Below, in pieces: positions 47,164 to 62,100 of a DNA stretch of 64,000 bases (position 1 is the first letter of the stretch; each line of letters starts with the position of its first letter). The position numbers and the translations under genes were made by a program. The stretch spans positions 20,825,200-20,889,199 of the forward strand of contig OY365815.1 in the NCBI GenBank assembly GCA_959347315.1, written 5' to 3'. This DNA comes from Bimastos eiseni (taxonomy: Eukaryota > Annelida > Clitellata > Crassiclitellata > Lumbricidae). Under the pieces are notes generated by a model. That model made no database searches. It saw nothing but the letters and a program-made list of their open reading frames with translations, and was not told the origin of the DNA.

Positions 47164-50100
47164 GTACGTTTTGTGTTCTTTATATTCTCTCTATCTTTGT
47201 CATTGTGTCTGTCTGTTCCTTTGTGAGTCTGTCTTTCAATTATCGACGTGTGATGTGTTACAAACATATTGTTGTTTGTAAACTTATTGCACTTCAGTTT
47301 GTACTTAAAAACATTTGATGTCTTACTGTGCATTGGTTGATGAAGCTGCTTTAGAAAATATTCAGATTAATCCAAAAGGTTTATTTATTGGAAACAATGG
47401 TTTCTTGCATAAAAATGAGTAACTTTGAAATTGTTGAATTGCAACGTCCATGTAATTTGTAAATGGTTTTGATATGTGCCTTCTAGAGGGCATATTTGTG
47501 TTGGACCTTCTTACACCATTTTAGGAACATTGACTCTACGAAAACATTGGTTGTTGACATGATTCTAACTCATTACGGTAATGATCTAGTTGTTAGCAGT
47601 GATTTAAAACGATTATGATTCACTTTCATTTTCATTGAAGAAATATTGCATTTAGGTTTTGTTTACTTTCTTCTGTAAGGGCTCTCTGTGTGGAGGAGTT
47701 GAACTGTTTGACTGCTGTCTCAAGAAAATGCTCTACAAAAACAAGTTTGAGGTGTCGCATGTCGGTCCGAGCCAAGTGAACATTAAGGATCTATCAACGG
47801 GGTCACGTTTCAGCCTCAAATCCTACTACGCCTATGAGATTGATGAAGTGAAGATCATGGGCGGAGATCAGTATGTTGTGGCACACACATCGGACACTTT
47901 GATGCTGGCAGACTTAACAAAAAAGAGCCTTAGTGAAGTAGGTACTCAATACCAGTACTGGTTACATGCACCCTTAGGTTTATATCTACAGGACTGCATG
48001 CATGAAGATGCAGTGGACAATTTCGTGTTAAATTGAGTGCATAATTATGTGGAAAGAAACAAAGTTAGTTATATTTTATGGATCAATATTTAAAAAAATG
48101 ATTCATAACAATTTCAAACTTTTAAGCAACTCTCTTATCAATCTTACTGTATTAACAGTTACTAAAATCTTATTTTGATATTGTGTGTTTTATTTCATTA
48201 AGGTGCCATGGCGTGGATCTGGCGGAAATGAGAAATACATTTTTGACCATGAAAATGTAAGTTAAAACTGCATCTTGCACATATTGTTTAAACTAAGCCA
48301 TAATATTTACCTCATCTAAAAGACCGAATGAATATCAAATACTTTTTGCAAGTTATGTAATGCCATGATCGCAATTGACTATTTGTTAATGATAATTGAG
48401 ATCATTTCCTTAATTATTTTGTTGTTGTTTTAAAATAAAATGCCCTGAGGTACATAGGATACCTCAGGAACTTGAACATTATTTAAGAATAATTGTTATT
48501 GGCAGTGCAGTCTGTCAAAACACAAATGTCATATTTTAGCTTTTCAACTTAAATAGCAATGTATCACTTATTAAAATTTGTTTCTTTTAAAAACACGTTT
48601 CTTTTTTATATATACCATTTAACTGAATGGAAGTCAATGCTTTAGAATATACTGTTTCAGCACTTGTATGGAGAAGAATTTGAATACAGAATCGGAAATA
48701 TTAAAAATATTAAATTACCATTGATTGACTTATGTCCCCATTTCTTTTAAAGGCTTGTGTAATTTTCAATGCTGGTGAGCTCACCCTTATTGAATATGGA
48801 AAGAACGAAGTCCTTGGCTCTGTAAGAACGGAGTTCATCAGCAGACATCTCATCAGGTACTGTTATTTATGTGTGTATGTGTGTGTATGTGTGTGTGTAT
48901 GTATGTATGTATATACTTTATTGAACTTCTTGCAAACGCACTGCGGGCACATCATAATATGAATGTTCAAAACAATGTAGACTCTCAAAATAAACATAAC
49001 AAGCAATTACACAGCAGACATTATCAAAGTAGTTAGAGTAAAATAATGTAATAATAATGCAGCACATCATATAATCCATCCATTCTTTTTGCTCTCCTCC
49101 TTTCTTCTGTTTGTCTCTTCTTTCTTCTGTTTGTCTCTTCTTTCTTCTGTTTGTCTCTTCTTGCTTCTGTTTGTCTCTTCTTTCTTCTGTTTGTCTCTTC
49201 TTTCTTCTGTTTGTCTCTTCTTTCTTCTGTTTGTCTCTTCTTTCTTCTGTTTGTCTCTTCTTTCTTCTGTTTGTCTCTTCTTTCTGTGTGTCCTCTTCGT
49301 CATACACGTTATTTCTTTCTCTTTGTAGTGTGCGAATTAACGAGCGCAGACAGAAGGGAGCGCCAGACAACAAGAAGATTGCCTACTTGGTTGACCTTAA
49401 AACTATTGCCATTGGTAAGTCAAAGTTACAATGGATCACAGCCATTTGGAACAATAGTTGACCGCTTACATTTAATTACCAATTTACAATTGCTGCTGAT
49501 ACTTCTTTTGATTGTGATTTTTGGTAACTCAAAGCACCCGTTGATAATAGAGTAAGCCACTTTACCATAGCCATTGCATCTTTGTTTATTTTGTTTGTAG
49601 TTGATCTGGTGACTGCTTTGAGAGTTGGAAATGTGAGTCATGACACAAAGATTGGCTGGCTAGAGGTAAGTGATACTGATGCTATCATAAATCAGATGTA
49701 CTATTGATAAAACTACTTTCAGTGTTTGTTGGATATCCATGTGTGAGAACCCGGTTTTCAATGGATGCCCATGTGCGAGAATGTGGCAATGGAGAGCTTT
49801 TCCGATTGGGTGTGCGATCATCACTTGGCTACCAATTGACTTGTCATTCTGTTTTAACTGATAATGTCACTTGAGCCAGTGAGACACAGTTGATTGCTAC
49901 CATTGAAACATATATTAATTATTTAGTTATAGGTGGTGACTATCGCACGTTATAATACATTTGTTTAGATCTTTTAGATGGTCACAGGTACAGTGCCTTT
50001 TGTAAGTCAGTATTGTTCTTTGTGAAATAGAAGACACAATTTCAGGTCTTCTGGTGTGATAGAATATCTAGAGTAAACACTGAAAATTATTACTTGGTGT

Positions 50101-53100
50101 TGCAGTTGAATGAAACTGGGCGTAAACTTCTCTTCAGAGATTCAAAACTCCGGGTGAGTGCATCGTTTTTTCCCCTACCATTTGATTGCATTGCATTAAA
50201 TTGGGTTTCCATGCAAGGTACCCATCATTCATCTCATTTAAGTGGCAATGAGAATCGAATTTGCTTCTTCTACTCTGCACACCAATATATAATCTATTAC
50301 TCTATGGGTCCCCCATGCAGTAGGGCAAAAGTACAGGACGTGCAGAATCACTGAGCCAGTTTTGACCATTATTATTCATTTGTCCTGGAAGGAGCATGAA
50401 TCATGTGGTGATTCCAAAAGTGGTTCCAAGGCAACTGATCTGAATTACATGATCACCCGAATATATTCAGGAGTGGGGCATGGTGGCGTAGCGAGATGTT
50501 TGGTGGCTTGCGTTCATAGGATCGCAGGTTTGAACCCACCCCGAGTCACTGTGTAGCAATCTTTGGACAAGTTGCTCACCCATGATTGTCTGTGAGGAAG
50601 GCAGCGGGAAACCACCTCACTCACCTCATCCCCAGGTGGCATAATGCCAAATAGAACTCATCATCACCATCATCATCATCATATTCAGAAGAGCAAGCAG
50701 TGTGAAATGACCAGAATCAATGGTATTTAATTTTGAGTTATATTATATTGCATTTTGAGAGTGCAGCTACAGTTAGAATGAGAATATTGTTGTACGCTGC
50801 TCTGTTGCCTGTAGCTTCATCTGTACGATGTTGAAACTGAGAACCGAACTACAATTCTCAATTACTGTTCATATGTCCAGGTTAGAACTACAGATTTATA
50901 TCTTAAAATCTTTAAATTTTTTATTTAAGTTTAATTTGAATGACATTTTTAGCATGTTATCCTAGAGTTTCTGTGATCAATTGCTTTGTGCATTCAACAA
51001 TAGAGCTTCACAGAGAAAACCTAAAATCTTTCTCAACAGTCTAAGCTTGCATTTTGACTAAATGTTTAGATTTATTAAGAGTTAAATGATCAAAGGCTTT
51101 TCATACTTAATAATAAATAATAATAAATATTCATGTATTGATATACATGGAATGTCACACCGCAAACCATTACAGTATGTTAGTTGTTTAGTACCAGAGT
51201 CTGATTCAATCGAGTTTTAGATAATATTATAATAAATTATTATAATAAAGAGAATTCGTTGGGAGATTAGTATGTTTAGTTACCTTAATACGTATTGTGC
51301 AATATTTGCTTGAGATGTGTAGCTCTTTTTTGTCTTATTTTGTTGCAGTGGGTGCCTGGTAGTGATGTTGTCGTGGCTCAGAATCGAGAATATCTGTGTG
51401 TGTGGTATAACATCGATGCACCTGAACGAGTGAAAATGGATCCAATCAAGGTAGGTTAATCAAGATAAACAAGCCTAATCAAGGTAAGCCTAATTAAGGT
51501 AAGCCTTTGATTATGTAGTAATATTAGAATAGCTTGATGTTAAAGGGTCCAATGAAACAGGGCATCAAATAATCTGAGCATATTTGGTGTTTAGTATATA
51601 TTGTGTTGGTGCGCTATCATTTAAAAAAGTAATGTAAGGTTTGCACGATATTCAAATGCTGGTCTGTCAGCTGCTTAAACTGAATTTCTCATACATTTAA
51701 ATGATATACACTGTGTTAAGCATAGGACATGTGAGTACATAATTTTATCAGAGCATGCCCATGCATGCATGGTTACCTGGGAATCACTGAAAAATATGTC
51801 TTTTGTTGAGGAGAAGATGCTTCCTGAACTGTTGAAAATGCTAGTTATCGTTTACATGTCTGGTGGTATTTTGCTCCTGAGTGATGGACCCACAGAGGAA
51901 AATGTGCACCAAGGTCGTACCAACATGTGAGAATGCGGAGCAAGAGCTTTGAGATGTAGTCTGGTGCCACGTCAGCAATCATAGCTCAGCTCATGAGGAT
52001 CAGTTTATGTTGCAATCTGAATGAACATTGTTTGATTTTTTTAAATGTTAAGCATGACTCAGTGTTCAAATATGAGATAATAACAATAGTAACCATTGCT
52101 TTCTTATTTTGTGACTGTTTGAAATTTGCTTGATTGATGCCAAGCTCCTGGATTTGGATTGTGGTAGGGAGACATCGTGGATGTGGAAAGGCATGATGGA
52201 AGGACGGATGTGATTGTCAGCGAAGGCCTTAACACTGTCACATATACACTGGATGGTACATTCATTGAGTTCGGAACGGCGCTCTATGATGGGGATTATG
52301 CAAGGTTTGTGTGTTCTTGTGATGGCTATATGATTCTACTTCATTGTAGCCAAATTCTTGTGTGATTTTCACAGCCACTGACATTTTTCTGTATCTCTTG
52401 AGTTGTATATGAAGCAGGGCTGCAAACATGTTGGATTTTTGGTTATTCTGTTTTTTTTGTTTTTTACAAATAACCAAAAGATACGAAAAATTGCAATTTT
52501 TTGTTTGTTTATATTGTTATTGAACTTACTAATATTACTATTATATTTCTAATTGTGTTGAGCTCTTTTTCATGCTGTGTTTGATGCTTTTTATAACAAA
52601 ACTGTTGTGACCAAATCCAAAGAAAAACTAAAATCCCAAAAAACAAATAAAACCAATAAAAACCAAAAAACCCCGAAAACAACTTTTGATTCTGAAAAAT
52701 CTTGTTTTTTTGCACCTCTGATATGAGGTCTTCCTAAATGGTCTTGTGATTGCTGTTCATTCCAGGGCAGTGGCTTTTCTGGAGATGTTGGAGATGACAC
52801 CAGAGACGGAGGCCATGTGGAAGACACTTAGCAAACTGTCACTCGATGCCCAACAACTCATCATAGCTGAGAGGTTGGTAGTTCTGTCTGTCTATTCCAG
52901 TCTAGACTTATTTAATCTCATCCGATCTAATCTCACTTATCAATCAATCAATCGATCAATCGATGTGAATTTGATATCGTGCCCCTTCTTGTGTAGCTAA
53001 TTACATATGCTACTTACACATGTTACTTACATATGCTACTTACATATGCTACTTACATATGCTACTTACACATGCTACTTACACATGCTACTTACACATG

Positions 53101-56100
53101 CTACTTTTATGTATTTTGTGAATTAAACAAAGATATTATTATCCTGAACTGCAATGAGTGTAGTTAGAATGACAGAAAAGTTGAACTTCATGACATTTCT
53201 CTACTTGCGTATTATGTTGCTGTGTTTTTAACAGATGTTTTGCTGCTCTTGGAGATGTGGCCAAGGCTCGTTATCTTCATGAGACAAACACAATTGCTGA
53301 AGAAGCTGCAAAGACAATGGTCAGTTATTGAGTCATTATATTTCACACTGACAGCTACAGGTAAAGTAATGTCTTTATCGTAATGACAACCAATGGGATA
53401 CTTTGTGCATTATGCTTTTTGACTTTTATTATCATAAATGACAATTTTACTTGGGTCCTAAATTTGACATTTTAACCAGCTTTAGAATGTGATGTTCTTA
53501 TGCAATTACCTTAATTGTTATAATTCAGTAATTTAGTCAATCACATGTTGGATATGTTCTTATCGTATGGTTCGATAGCAGTGCCACCTTCTGAAATAAT
53601 ATGAGTCTATTTGATTTTTTACGACACTGTTCCATATCGAAATGATTTGGTGTTGCCCTCCTCCTTTCTCCAGGCTCGGGACTGGCACTGTCAAAGTCCA
53701 AACAGTGGCAGAGTTATGAGTCTATTTTATAATGACCTTCATAGTGTATGCTATAGTAGCACTGACTGGGAAAGGCTTAGAGTAATGGATGACACACTGG
53801 CACGCAGAGCTAATGTTGACATGAGTTCAGTGCTGCATTGCAAGAACAGAGGAGCATATAATGCACAGGTTTCTGGTTTATTTGAGAGAGACTGGAGAAA
53901 GCCGTGTGATTTTGCTTTAGGGTGGCAATGGATTCAACCATTACAAAGTTCGTGCTCGTCTCGCAATTATGGAAAAGAATTTCAAACTGGCTGAAAGTAT
54001 TTACTTGGAACAGGTTAGCTTCTGACTTGGATATCTGAGTATTTCTACTTCACGTTCATTGATTTATTGTTTTTATGTGTTTTTAACCTAGAAACGTGCA
54101 ATTTGGAATTTAAATTTAACTTCTGATTCTATGTGAAGTTCTAGATGCACATAGTGTTATTTTGTTTTGATTTCCAATGTCTGAAGTTATCTGTTATACG
54201 ATTGTTCAAACATCCTATAGTTCGCACCAAAGCAAGGAAGAAATCACTGCTTACATAATAATATTATTGTTCCTATGTAGTGTATATATAATTAATTAGA
54301 ACTTAATATTTAATTTCTGCTGATATCACTTTGCACGAACAACTAGTTCTTAAGATTTGTTCTACCGGCATGATGTTTTTTACTTGCATATTAACTGCCT
54401 TATTGCATGTATACATGTGTGATGAGATTATGGATCGGCTGTTCATTTCTTTGGACTGAGTTAGTTCTGCTGGTGGTTGTTGCAGAATCAAGTGGATGAA
54501 GCAATGGCCATGTATCAGGAGCTACATAAATGGGACGAAGCTATCAACGTGGCAGAGGCTAAGGTTCGTAGCCAATTATTACCTGGACACAGGTCATCTG
54601 GACATCTGACACAGTATATGGTTGTTTAGGATTGACTGATTATTCTCTACGTTGTTGCTGTTCATTTGAGCAGCTGCTGATTTGTTTTCAGAGATCTAAT
54701 TGTTTCTCTGCCTTTGCAGAACCACCCAGACCTGGAGAAGCTTCGTCGTAGCCATTACCAATGGTTAATGGAGACTCATCAGGAGGACAGGGCTGGGGAA
54801 CTCAAAGAGCGCGAGGGTGATGACATAGCCGCCATTAACCTCTACATGAAAGCTGGAATGCCTGCTCGAGCAGCTAAAGTCATAACTGGAAGAGATGTGA
54901 GCTAACTAAATCTTCAATTTTTTTCTAATATGTATATCAATTTATAATGTGTCTGGAACAAAACGTTTGATGTAAGAGATGGCTAATCGTATGCTATGTT
55001 AAATTCTCTAAAACACGTTTAGTTTTTAGTATTTTATTTTTACATATTTCTTTAATCAACTGCCTTTTCAAGTGCTTGACTTTTTCCAAGCATTGTACAG
55101 GTAGCTTATATCTTGGTGTATAAAAGGCAACAATCGTAGAATGATGCCGTTTTTTTTTATCCAGGAACTTATGAACAATGAGGAACTGGTTGCACGCGTT
55201 TCAAGTGCTCTGATCAAAGGTGACATGTACGAACGCGTAAGTGTAAAGTTGATTCCAAACAAGGAATACATTGTTTAAAAACACTGTTAAGCAGTTTTGT
55301 TCCATGATTTTGTCTTCTGCTATGATACAAGTTCAGAGTATGGGTAAAAATGTGTGCACAACATGTTATGCAGATTTTTAACAACACATTTTGCGCAATT
55401 AGGTGATGTTAGCGTGTGCACTCGAAACGTTTCTTCACATCGAGTGCATGTTGTTCCTTCTAGGCTGGTGATCTTTATGAGAAGCTCAACAAGCCCCATG
55501 ATGCCATCCAGTGCTATCGAAAAGGTGCTGCGTTTAGAAGAGGTAAGTGTGAAATAATAACGGCACTTTGGATCTACAATCCCATGCAGAAGAAAACAAG
55601 GATCTGAGCCAATTTTTTAATAATTCAGAATATACAGAGAAATGCTTATGGCAATCATTCCTATCTTAAAACAGGGCAACTTACTGAAAACCTTATTCTT
55701 TAATATGTCATTTAGGAGCAATTCGTGAAGAAAAGGTCATGATATTGGAACTCTGCTTTTTTAAATTTGAATTGTTTATTTAGTAGTCTTGCATTGCTTT
55801 TGTGTTATATATTGGTTCACTGTTTGTTTCTGAAGCGGTGGATTTGGCTCGACATACTCAGCCTGAAGAGGTTGTGAAGTTGGAAATGGAATGGGGCAAT
55901 TACCTTGTTCATCAAAAACAATTGGATGCTGCTATTAACCACTTCATTGAAGCAGGGTAAGTCTCCTGGAATGAGTCACTAGGGCTAAGTAAAATAATTA
56001 TTGATGTTTTTTTGATGGTTTCTACACGAAGAGACTCCAAGAGACATAGAATGCAACAGAAAGAGACAGACAGACAGGCAGACATACAGATAGAGATAGA

Positions 56101-59100
56101 GACAGAGAAAAACAGACAAGACAGACAGAGAGAGAAACAGAGACAGAGAGAGAGACAGAAAGAGAGAGAGAGAGGGAGGGAGGATTAATCCTTAATATCT
56201 AGTAAATTTTATAGAAATAATTATGTTAATCAAAAGACATATTGCTACATAAATTGATTTAGCTTTGCTGTTTGATTCATGTCAGTGACAATCTGAAAGC
56301 GGTCGATGCAGCCATTTCTTCACGTCAGTGGCAGAAGGCTGGTCAGATTCTTCAAGTTATTAAGAAGCAACCGGAGGTGTGCGTCTACTACAAGAAACTG
56401 GCTCAGCATTATGCCAACATTGGAGAATATGAGGTACAGTGATTATTACTTTGTCTAATAAAGACCACGTGATGATGATGATGATGAACTCTGCAGTTTT
56501 TTCCTCTTATCAATACAATGGTTAATTAGTGTGCACTGAATGTATATAAGAAGAGCATCAGATTTGGAAAAATAAATATAATTAAGATCATTTATTCACA
56601 TTTACTACTGGCAAATGACTGGTATCTGGAACCAATGATGATGATGTAATGTAATGTAAATCTTCAAAATGATTATGATGATTATTATGATTATGATGAA
56701 TTTGATGATGATGACAACGACGTTGACGATGATGATGATGATTATGATGATTATGAAGACGACGGTGATGATGAAAAGATGATAGTGTGTTCATTTTCTT
56801 GCCATAAAAGGTCTTGATGATGCCTTTTTCTTTGTTTAGGTTGCCGAGGGCTATTTTCAGAAGGCCGACAGTCCGCTGGAGGCTGTCAATATGTACAACA
56901 TGGCCTGCAAATGGGAGGATGCCTACAGGGTGAGATAAATGTCAGCCATCACCCATTTGAAGATTAGTCATCTGAAATTCATAAGTCAGATTCTAGTATC
57001 TGGATATTAGTTGTCATGTTGTTAGATAAGGGTTTGAATGAACAAGCTATTCTGAAAAATCTGCCTAAATTGATGGGGCAACAGTTGTTTCATTTTCCTT
57101 AGGGAACTATATTCGACGAGTGTGAGATGTGACCGATTAAAATCGTTCGTCTGTTTCAGTGCTGCGTTTAGTGTTGTTGAATGGTTTTGTGTGAAGCGGA
57201 ATTCATAGCGCCATCCATGATATCAGTCCACTGGTTCCAGACGTGCATTCTGATTCAGCTGTAGAATCTTTGCTCAAGACTATATCGAAATGCTCTTCCA
57301 AAATGGGTCATGTCTTTACAGACTGCATGTGGATGTTCATTTTGAATTAGGTGGCCTTGTCGTGCATGAAGGAATCGGAAATCAAGGATTCATACATAAA
57401 GCAGGCTGAGGAGCTCAAGGTCAAAGGCCGATACAAGGATGCTGAACGGTATTGAACTCCTACACATATGCAAATTAGTATTGCCTATTCAGCTTTAATG
57501 TCATTTAAATGTGTTATTTATTTTGGCACTAAACAGTTGCATTAGTTTATGGTTTCTTTAATCTCTTTGTTTTTGCACAGGTACTTATAATTACAGCAAA
57601 CTGGTTTATCTCTGGATGGTTTGATTAGATCATGACGCTGTTCCAATAAAATTTGAATCTGGTGTTTATTGTGGGGGGGAGGCATAGAATCATAAATAGC
57701 ATGAAGAGCAGTGGGAAACAGGATCGATTCTCGCTCTCTCATAAGGTTGATTAGTACTTTCATTCGCTAGATGGCAGCATTTGTTAAAATAGATGTAAGA
57801 CATGATGGGCGCCTTGCATGGCTGGCATATAGTTAAATTCGACTCCTGTAATAACTTGTGATCATCTGTTCATACTTGAGTTGTAATCATACTGTGTTGT
57901 GTCAGTATGAAATCAATAAACAATCCAGAGATTATTATTATTGTTATTAACTGGAGAGTTCTTGAAGCTGTGAACACCAATGAAATCCATGCATATATTT
58001 ACATATATTTACGTATATTTACGTATGTTTACAAAGTTTCTTGTACAACTGACAGCAGCAAGCAGGCTTTAAGAATGTATCCTTTTGCCATAAAATGAAA
58101 TTTTATTTTAATCAGACTGGTACGTGACGAAAATATATAAAGAAATTTTTTCAACTGCTGGAACTTTTATGTGTTCTGCTTAAAACTAATTTTCTTAAAA
58201 TGGTCTTGAAACTTCTTTGCAGGTTGTATTTGACAGTGAAAGATACGGATGAAGTCATCAAGATGTACAGAGATAAGAAGATGTACAACGACTTGATACG
58301 TGTCACAAAGCAGTATCGCAAACAGGAACTTGAGGAAACACTATCCCTCTGTGGAAAGGTAATTTGCAAGGGTGGCAGTAAGAGGACATTGGCTAGGATC
58401 TTGAGATAAACTGTCCCTCAGTGGCAAGGTATGTCACTTAGCGGGTGGAGGGGTTAACAGTAAGAGGGCAATGCCTAGGATCTTGTATGTCACTTTTGGA
58501 GGGTCACACGAAGGGGAGATGGCCAGGATTTTGAAGATACTCAATCTTTCTGTGGCAAGGTATTTCACTTGGCAACGGTAGCAGTGAGACGGTAATGGCT
58601 TGGTTGGTTGGTGTTATGCTGTAAACAAGAAATTGTCTTTATTTATAGTTTCATTGATATATTTATTTATATTATGTTTTGGCAGGTTCTTGTGTTTAGT
58701 GTACATTTTTACAACTATGCCTATATTTCAATCTGTATTAAGCTATAATTTATGGCTTTGAATGGACTCAAGGTCTACTGTGAGTATCTACCATCTATTG
58801 CTACCTGCCTTCACTAGTAGTTGCTTGGAGTTTTTAAGTAGTCCACTCACTTTGTACATGGAGCTGACATGTTGCATATTTAAAATTTCTGTATGTGAAT
58901 ATATTTAATAAGTTTAGGAATATTTTTGTGTGCCTGCACATGGGTCTCATTTGTCAGAATATGCCTGTAAGAAATGCTCACATCTGCATATTGTTTCTTT
59001 TTAAAATATAGATGTCTGAGCAAGACAGACTGTTCCGTCAGGCAGAGCATTTCTATCTGGAGGGAAACAAAGTCACTAAGGTCATAGCCATGTATGGCAA

Positions 59101-62100
59101 AGAGAAGAACTGGGAGGATTGCTACCGTGTGGCAAAGGCAAGAGGAACGCCAGACCAAGCGCTTGGGGTGGCCTTTTACTGGTCGTATCAGGTTGGAGGC
59201 GACTCGGCTGCTAAGCTGCTGACGAAGCTGGGACTTTTTGATGAAGTCATTGAACATGCCATTAGCCAAGGGTTAGTGTTGAGTTACTTGCCAGCAAGCA
59301 TATACCCTACTTAGGATCAATGCTGTTCTGCTCTTAAATCCATTTTAACTATGTTTCATTCATTCATTTATTCATTCATAACATTTATGTAGTGCCCTTT
59401 TAAGAACCTAATCACTACTCAGTACCGTTTCCAGCCCAATCAAACTTAAGAAAAAGACTGAGTGACTTGTTAAACCAAGCCAAGTGAACTACAAGTATAG
59501 AACGTAGCTCAAGTTGGTGGACATTTAAGGACCCACAACCGAAAACGCTTGGGGCTGACTAATAGCTTGCCCCTGTTGCTTAAAGTTTGTATGATTTATT
59601 CTTGTGGTTGTTGGGTAACTTTGGTTTAGATTGATTTAGATGGAATTTATTAATTAATGGCATATTTTGAATCCATCAGGTTAATTTTTTATAAGCTGGA
59701 TTATATTTCTTTACGTTATTATGTGGTCTTATATTTTATTTGCATTATATAAGATTAAATTAACATAGATTTGATCAGATTATATTAGAATTAATTGTTT
59801 TCTTTAACTGGTACAATAATTAATATATTTTGCATCACTTTCCGATATCTTTCAGCCGTCCAGAGTACTTTGAATTTGCCAGCGACCTGTGCCGAATCGC
59901 TAAGAAAGAAATGCAGCCAGAGGTTTTGAAAAAGTATGGAGATTACTACGAGAGTCTCGGACACTATGCAGAAGCAGAAGCCGAGTACATAAAAGCCGGA
60001 ATTCCTAAAGATGCTGTTCTTATGTAAGTATTGTGTTGATGCCCATCATTGACTGTTCTATGCATGATGGCTAAGCACAATTTTGACAAAAAATGTAGAG
60101 TCTAGATGTGATCATGTTGCTTAACACTTTAATGGTGCAAGTTAATGTTACTGGGAAGCCAATGCAGCTCATTGCTAAAAATAATTTTATAAAATGATTG
60201 CTTTAGGGTTAACATGATTGTGACAATGGGAGCTATTGTTTCTCTGAAGGTATGTCAATTGTCGTGACTGGGAATCTGCTCGTCGAGTGGCTGAGCAATA
60301 TGACCCATCGTCTGTGCCCGACATCCTCATTGGCTCTGCTCGCTCTGCTTTCAAAGACAAAGACTTTCAGAAAGCTGAATCATATCTGCTCCAAGCGCAA
60401 AAGCCAGAATTTGCTGTGCAACTCTATAAGGTGATTCTATTGCAGTATAATGTAAAATTATTCCATCAAATGAATATTGTTGAATGTTTCAAACTACATG
60501 TTAAATCAATAACAACAAATGCTTTACAACTTTCGTGTCTGGTGTTTTTGGCTGCACGTTGAAATTTAAAGTTTGCATTGCACTGGTCAATGTTTTTCAC
60601 CTGTTTTTTTTTTAAATTTTAATGTTTGCATAAATAAGGAAAACTCTTCAAATGTTGAGATTTAGGATGCCACCAGCTCTGTGAATTTAAGTTCTGTTTG
60701 TAGTTTGAGCAACTCTCAAAACTGTGAAAAGATGAGTAGAGAAGTACAAGCACTTGTAAACGTGCCGTTGCCTTAGCAAATTTTAAAACTGTTTCTCACT
60801 TTGTAGGAGGCTGGAATGTGGCAGGATGCATTGAGGGTCTGCAAGGACTATTCACCTAATCTTTTCGCTGAAGTTCAAAGTGAATATGATAGGGAGATGG
60901 CTCACAATGTAACCAGGTGATCCATCCATTCAATTTATGACACTGTTTCAAATGATTGGGGAGACATATTTTCATCATATGAGGCAACTCTGTGTCAATT
61001 TCTGTCTTGTTTCTCACTTCTCTTCGTTTGCATCCTTGATTCTTGGTTCTATTCCTAATTCGATTTGTTCCATTTGCCTTGATTTCTCGAACCTAGGTTT
61101 AGAAGTCTCATATTCACTTTGGAAACTTTGCCTTAACTAAGTGATGTCTCTGTTATTGGATTGATTTGCTATTCCAACAAGACTCTTTAAATTAATATAT
61201 AAATATGTATTAAGAAATCAGTTCATAATACAAGCCTGTTGTTTTGTTATTTGCAAGTTATTTCCCAATATACCAGGTTACAATGACGATGCTGATGATG
61301 CTGGTGATGGTGGTACCTGTGACAATGACAACAATATTATGAATGATGGTATTATTATATAACAATAGAAATTGTTGTTGAAACCGAATTGTAGAGGAGC
61401 CGAGGCTTATGTGAGACAGGCCCAGGAATGGGAGTCTAAGAGGGAGTATGCAATGGCCGTTGACAGCTATGTCAGGGTTACACCTGAAATTACATCCGAT
61501 GCAAATGTGCTTCAGAAATGCTATCAGAAGGTGCGAGTTATTTTCAATCAATCTAATCCACTCTGATCTAAACAAAATATTTGTGTAGTCATAATCTCCT
61601 AACTTTTAAAGCATCACTCAAAAGCTTAGCTTATTCACGAGTGCTGCGTCAAGTCAGAGAGGTTGTCCAAAGGTAGTCTTAAGGGAGTCCGAGTACATTG
61701 TTATGGATGAGAGGGGCAGAGTAGCTGTTAAGGCAGGTGTTGTTTAAGGCAAGTGTGATGACGGAAGATTGGTTTAGTCGGGAACGAATTTTTGAAGAGA
61801 TTATACGCCAGTTTTCAGTTTGTCGTGCCATGTATGTACTATGTATGCATTGCCTTTTCTAAATGCCCAGTGAGGAGATATGGAGATATGCAGAATGATC
61901 TTGTTTGATGATTACATTGGTGGTGTTTAGGAGGAGAGTGGGCTATCCACTTAGAACTGTATTCCATATGATCTATTGCCTTTTTCTGGAGATGTTTGTT
62001 GTGTTTTTAATAATGTTAGTAACAGCAGCTGGACTTAACTTGGAACGAGACTGAAAGTAAAGACAACTGATGACACACCCACACACACATCTACGTACTT

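Noticed and set aside
49067..49555. Five overlapping Lys/Glu/Arg- or Ser/Leu/Cys-rich frames
   Set aside because: Created by the 20-bp minisatellite; the only real coding part is IFT172 exon 12 (49329-49414).
50455..50560. A functional tRNA gene
   Set aside because: Box A and B are present, but arms do not pair into a cloverleaf. The target duplication and ATC tail show it is a SINE.
53611..53994. 127-codon plus-strand frame
   Set aside because: It overlaps IFT172 exon 20 in another frame and shows no family resemblance or splice logic.
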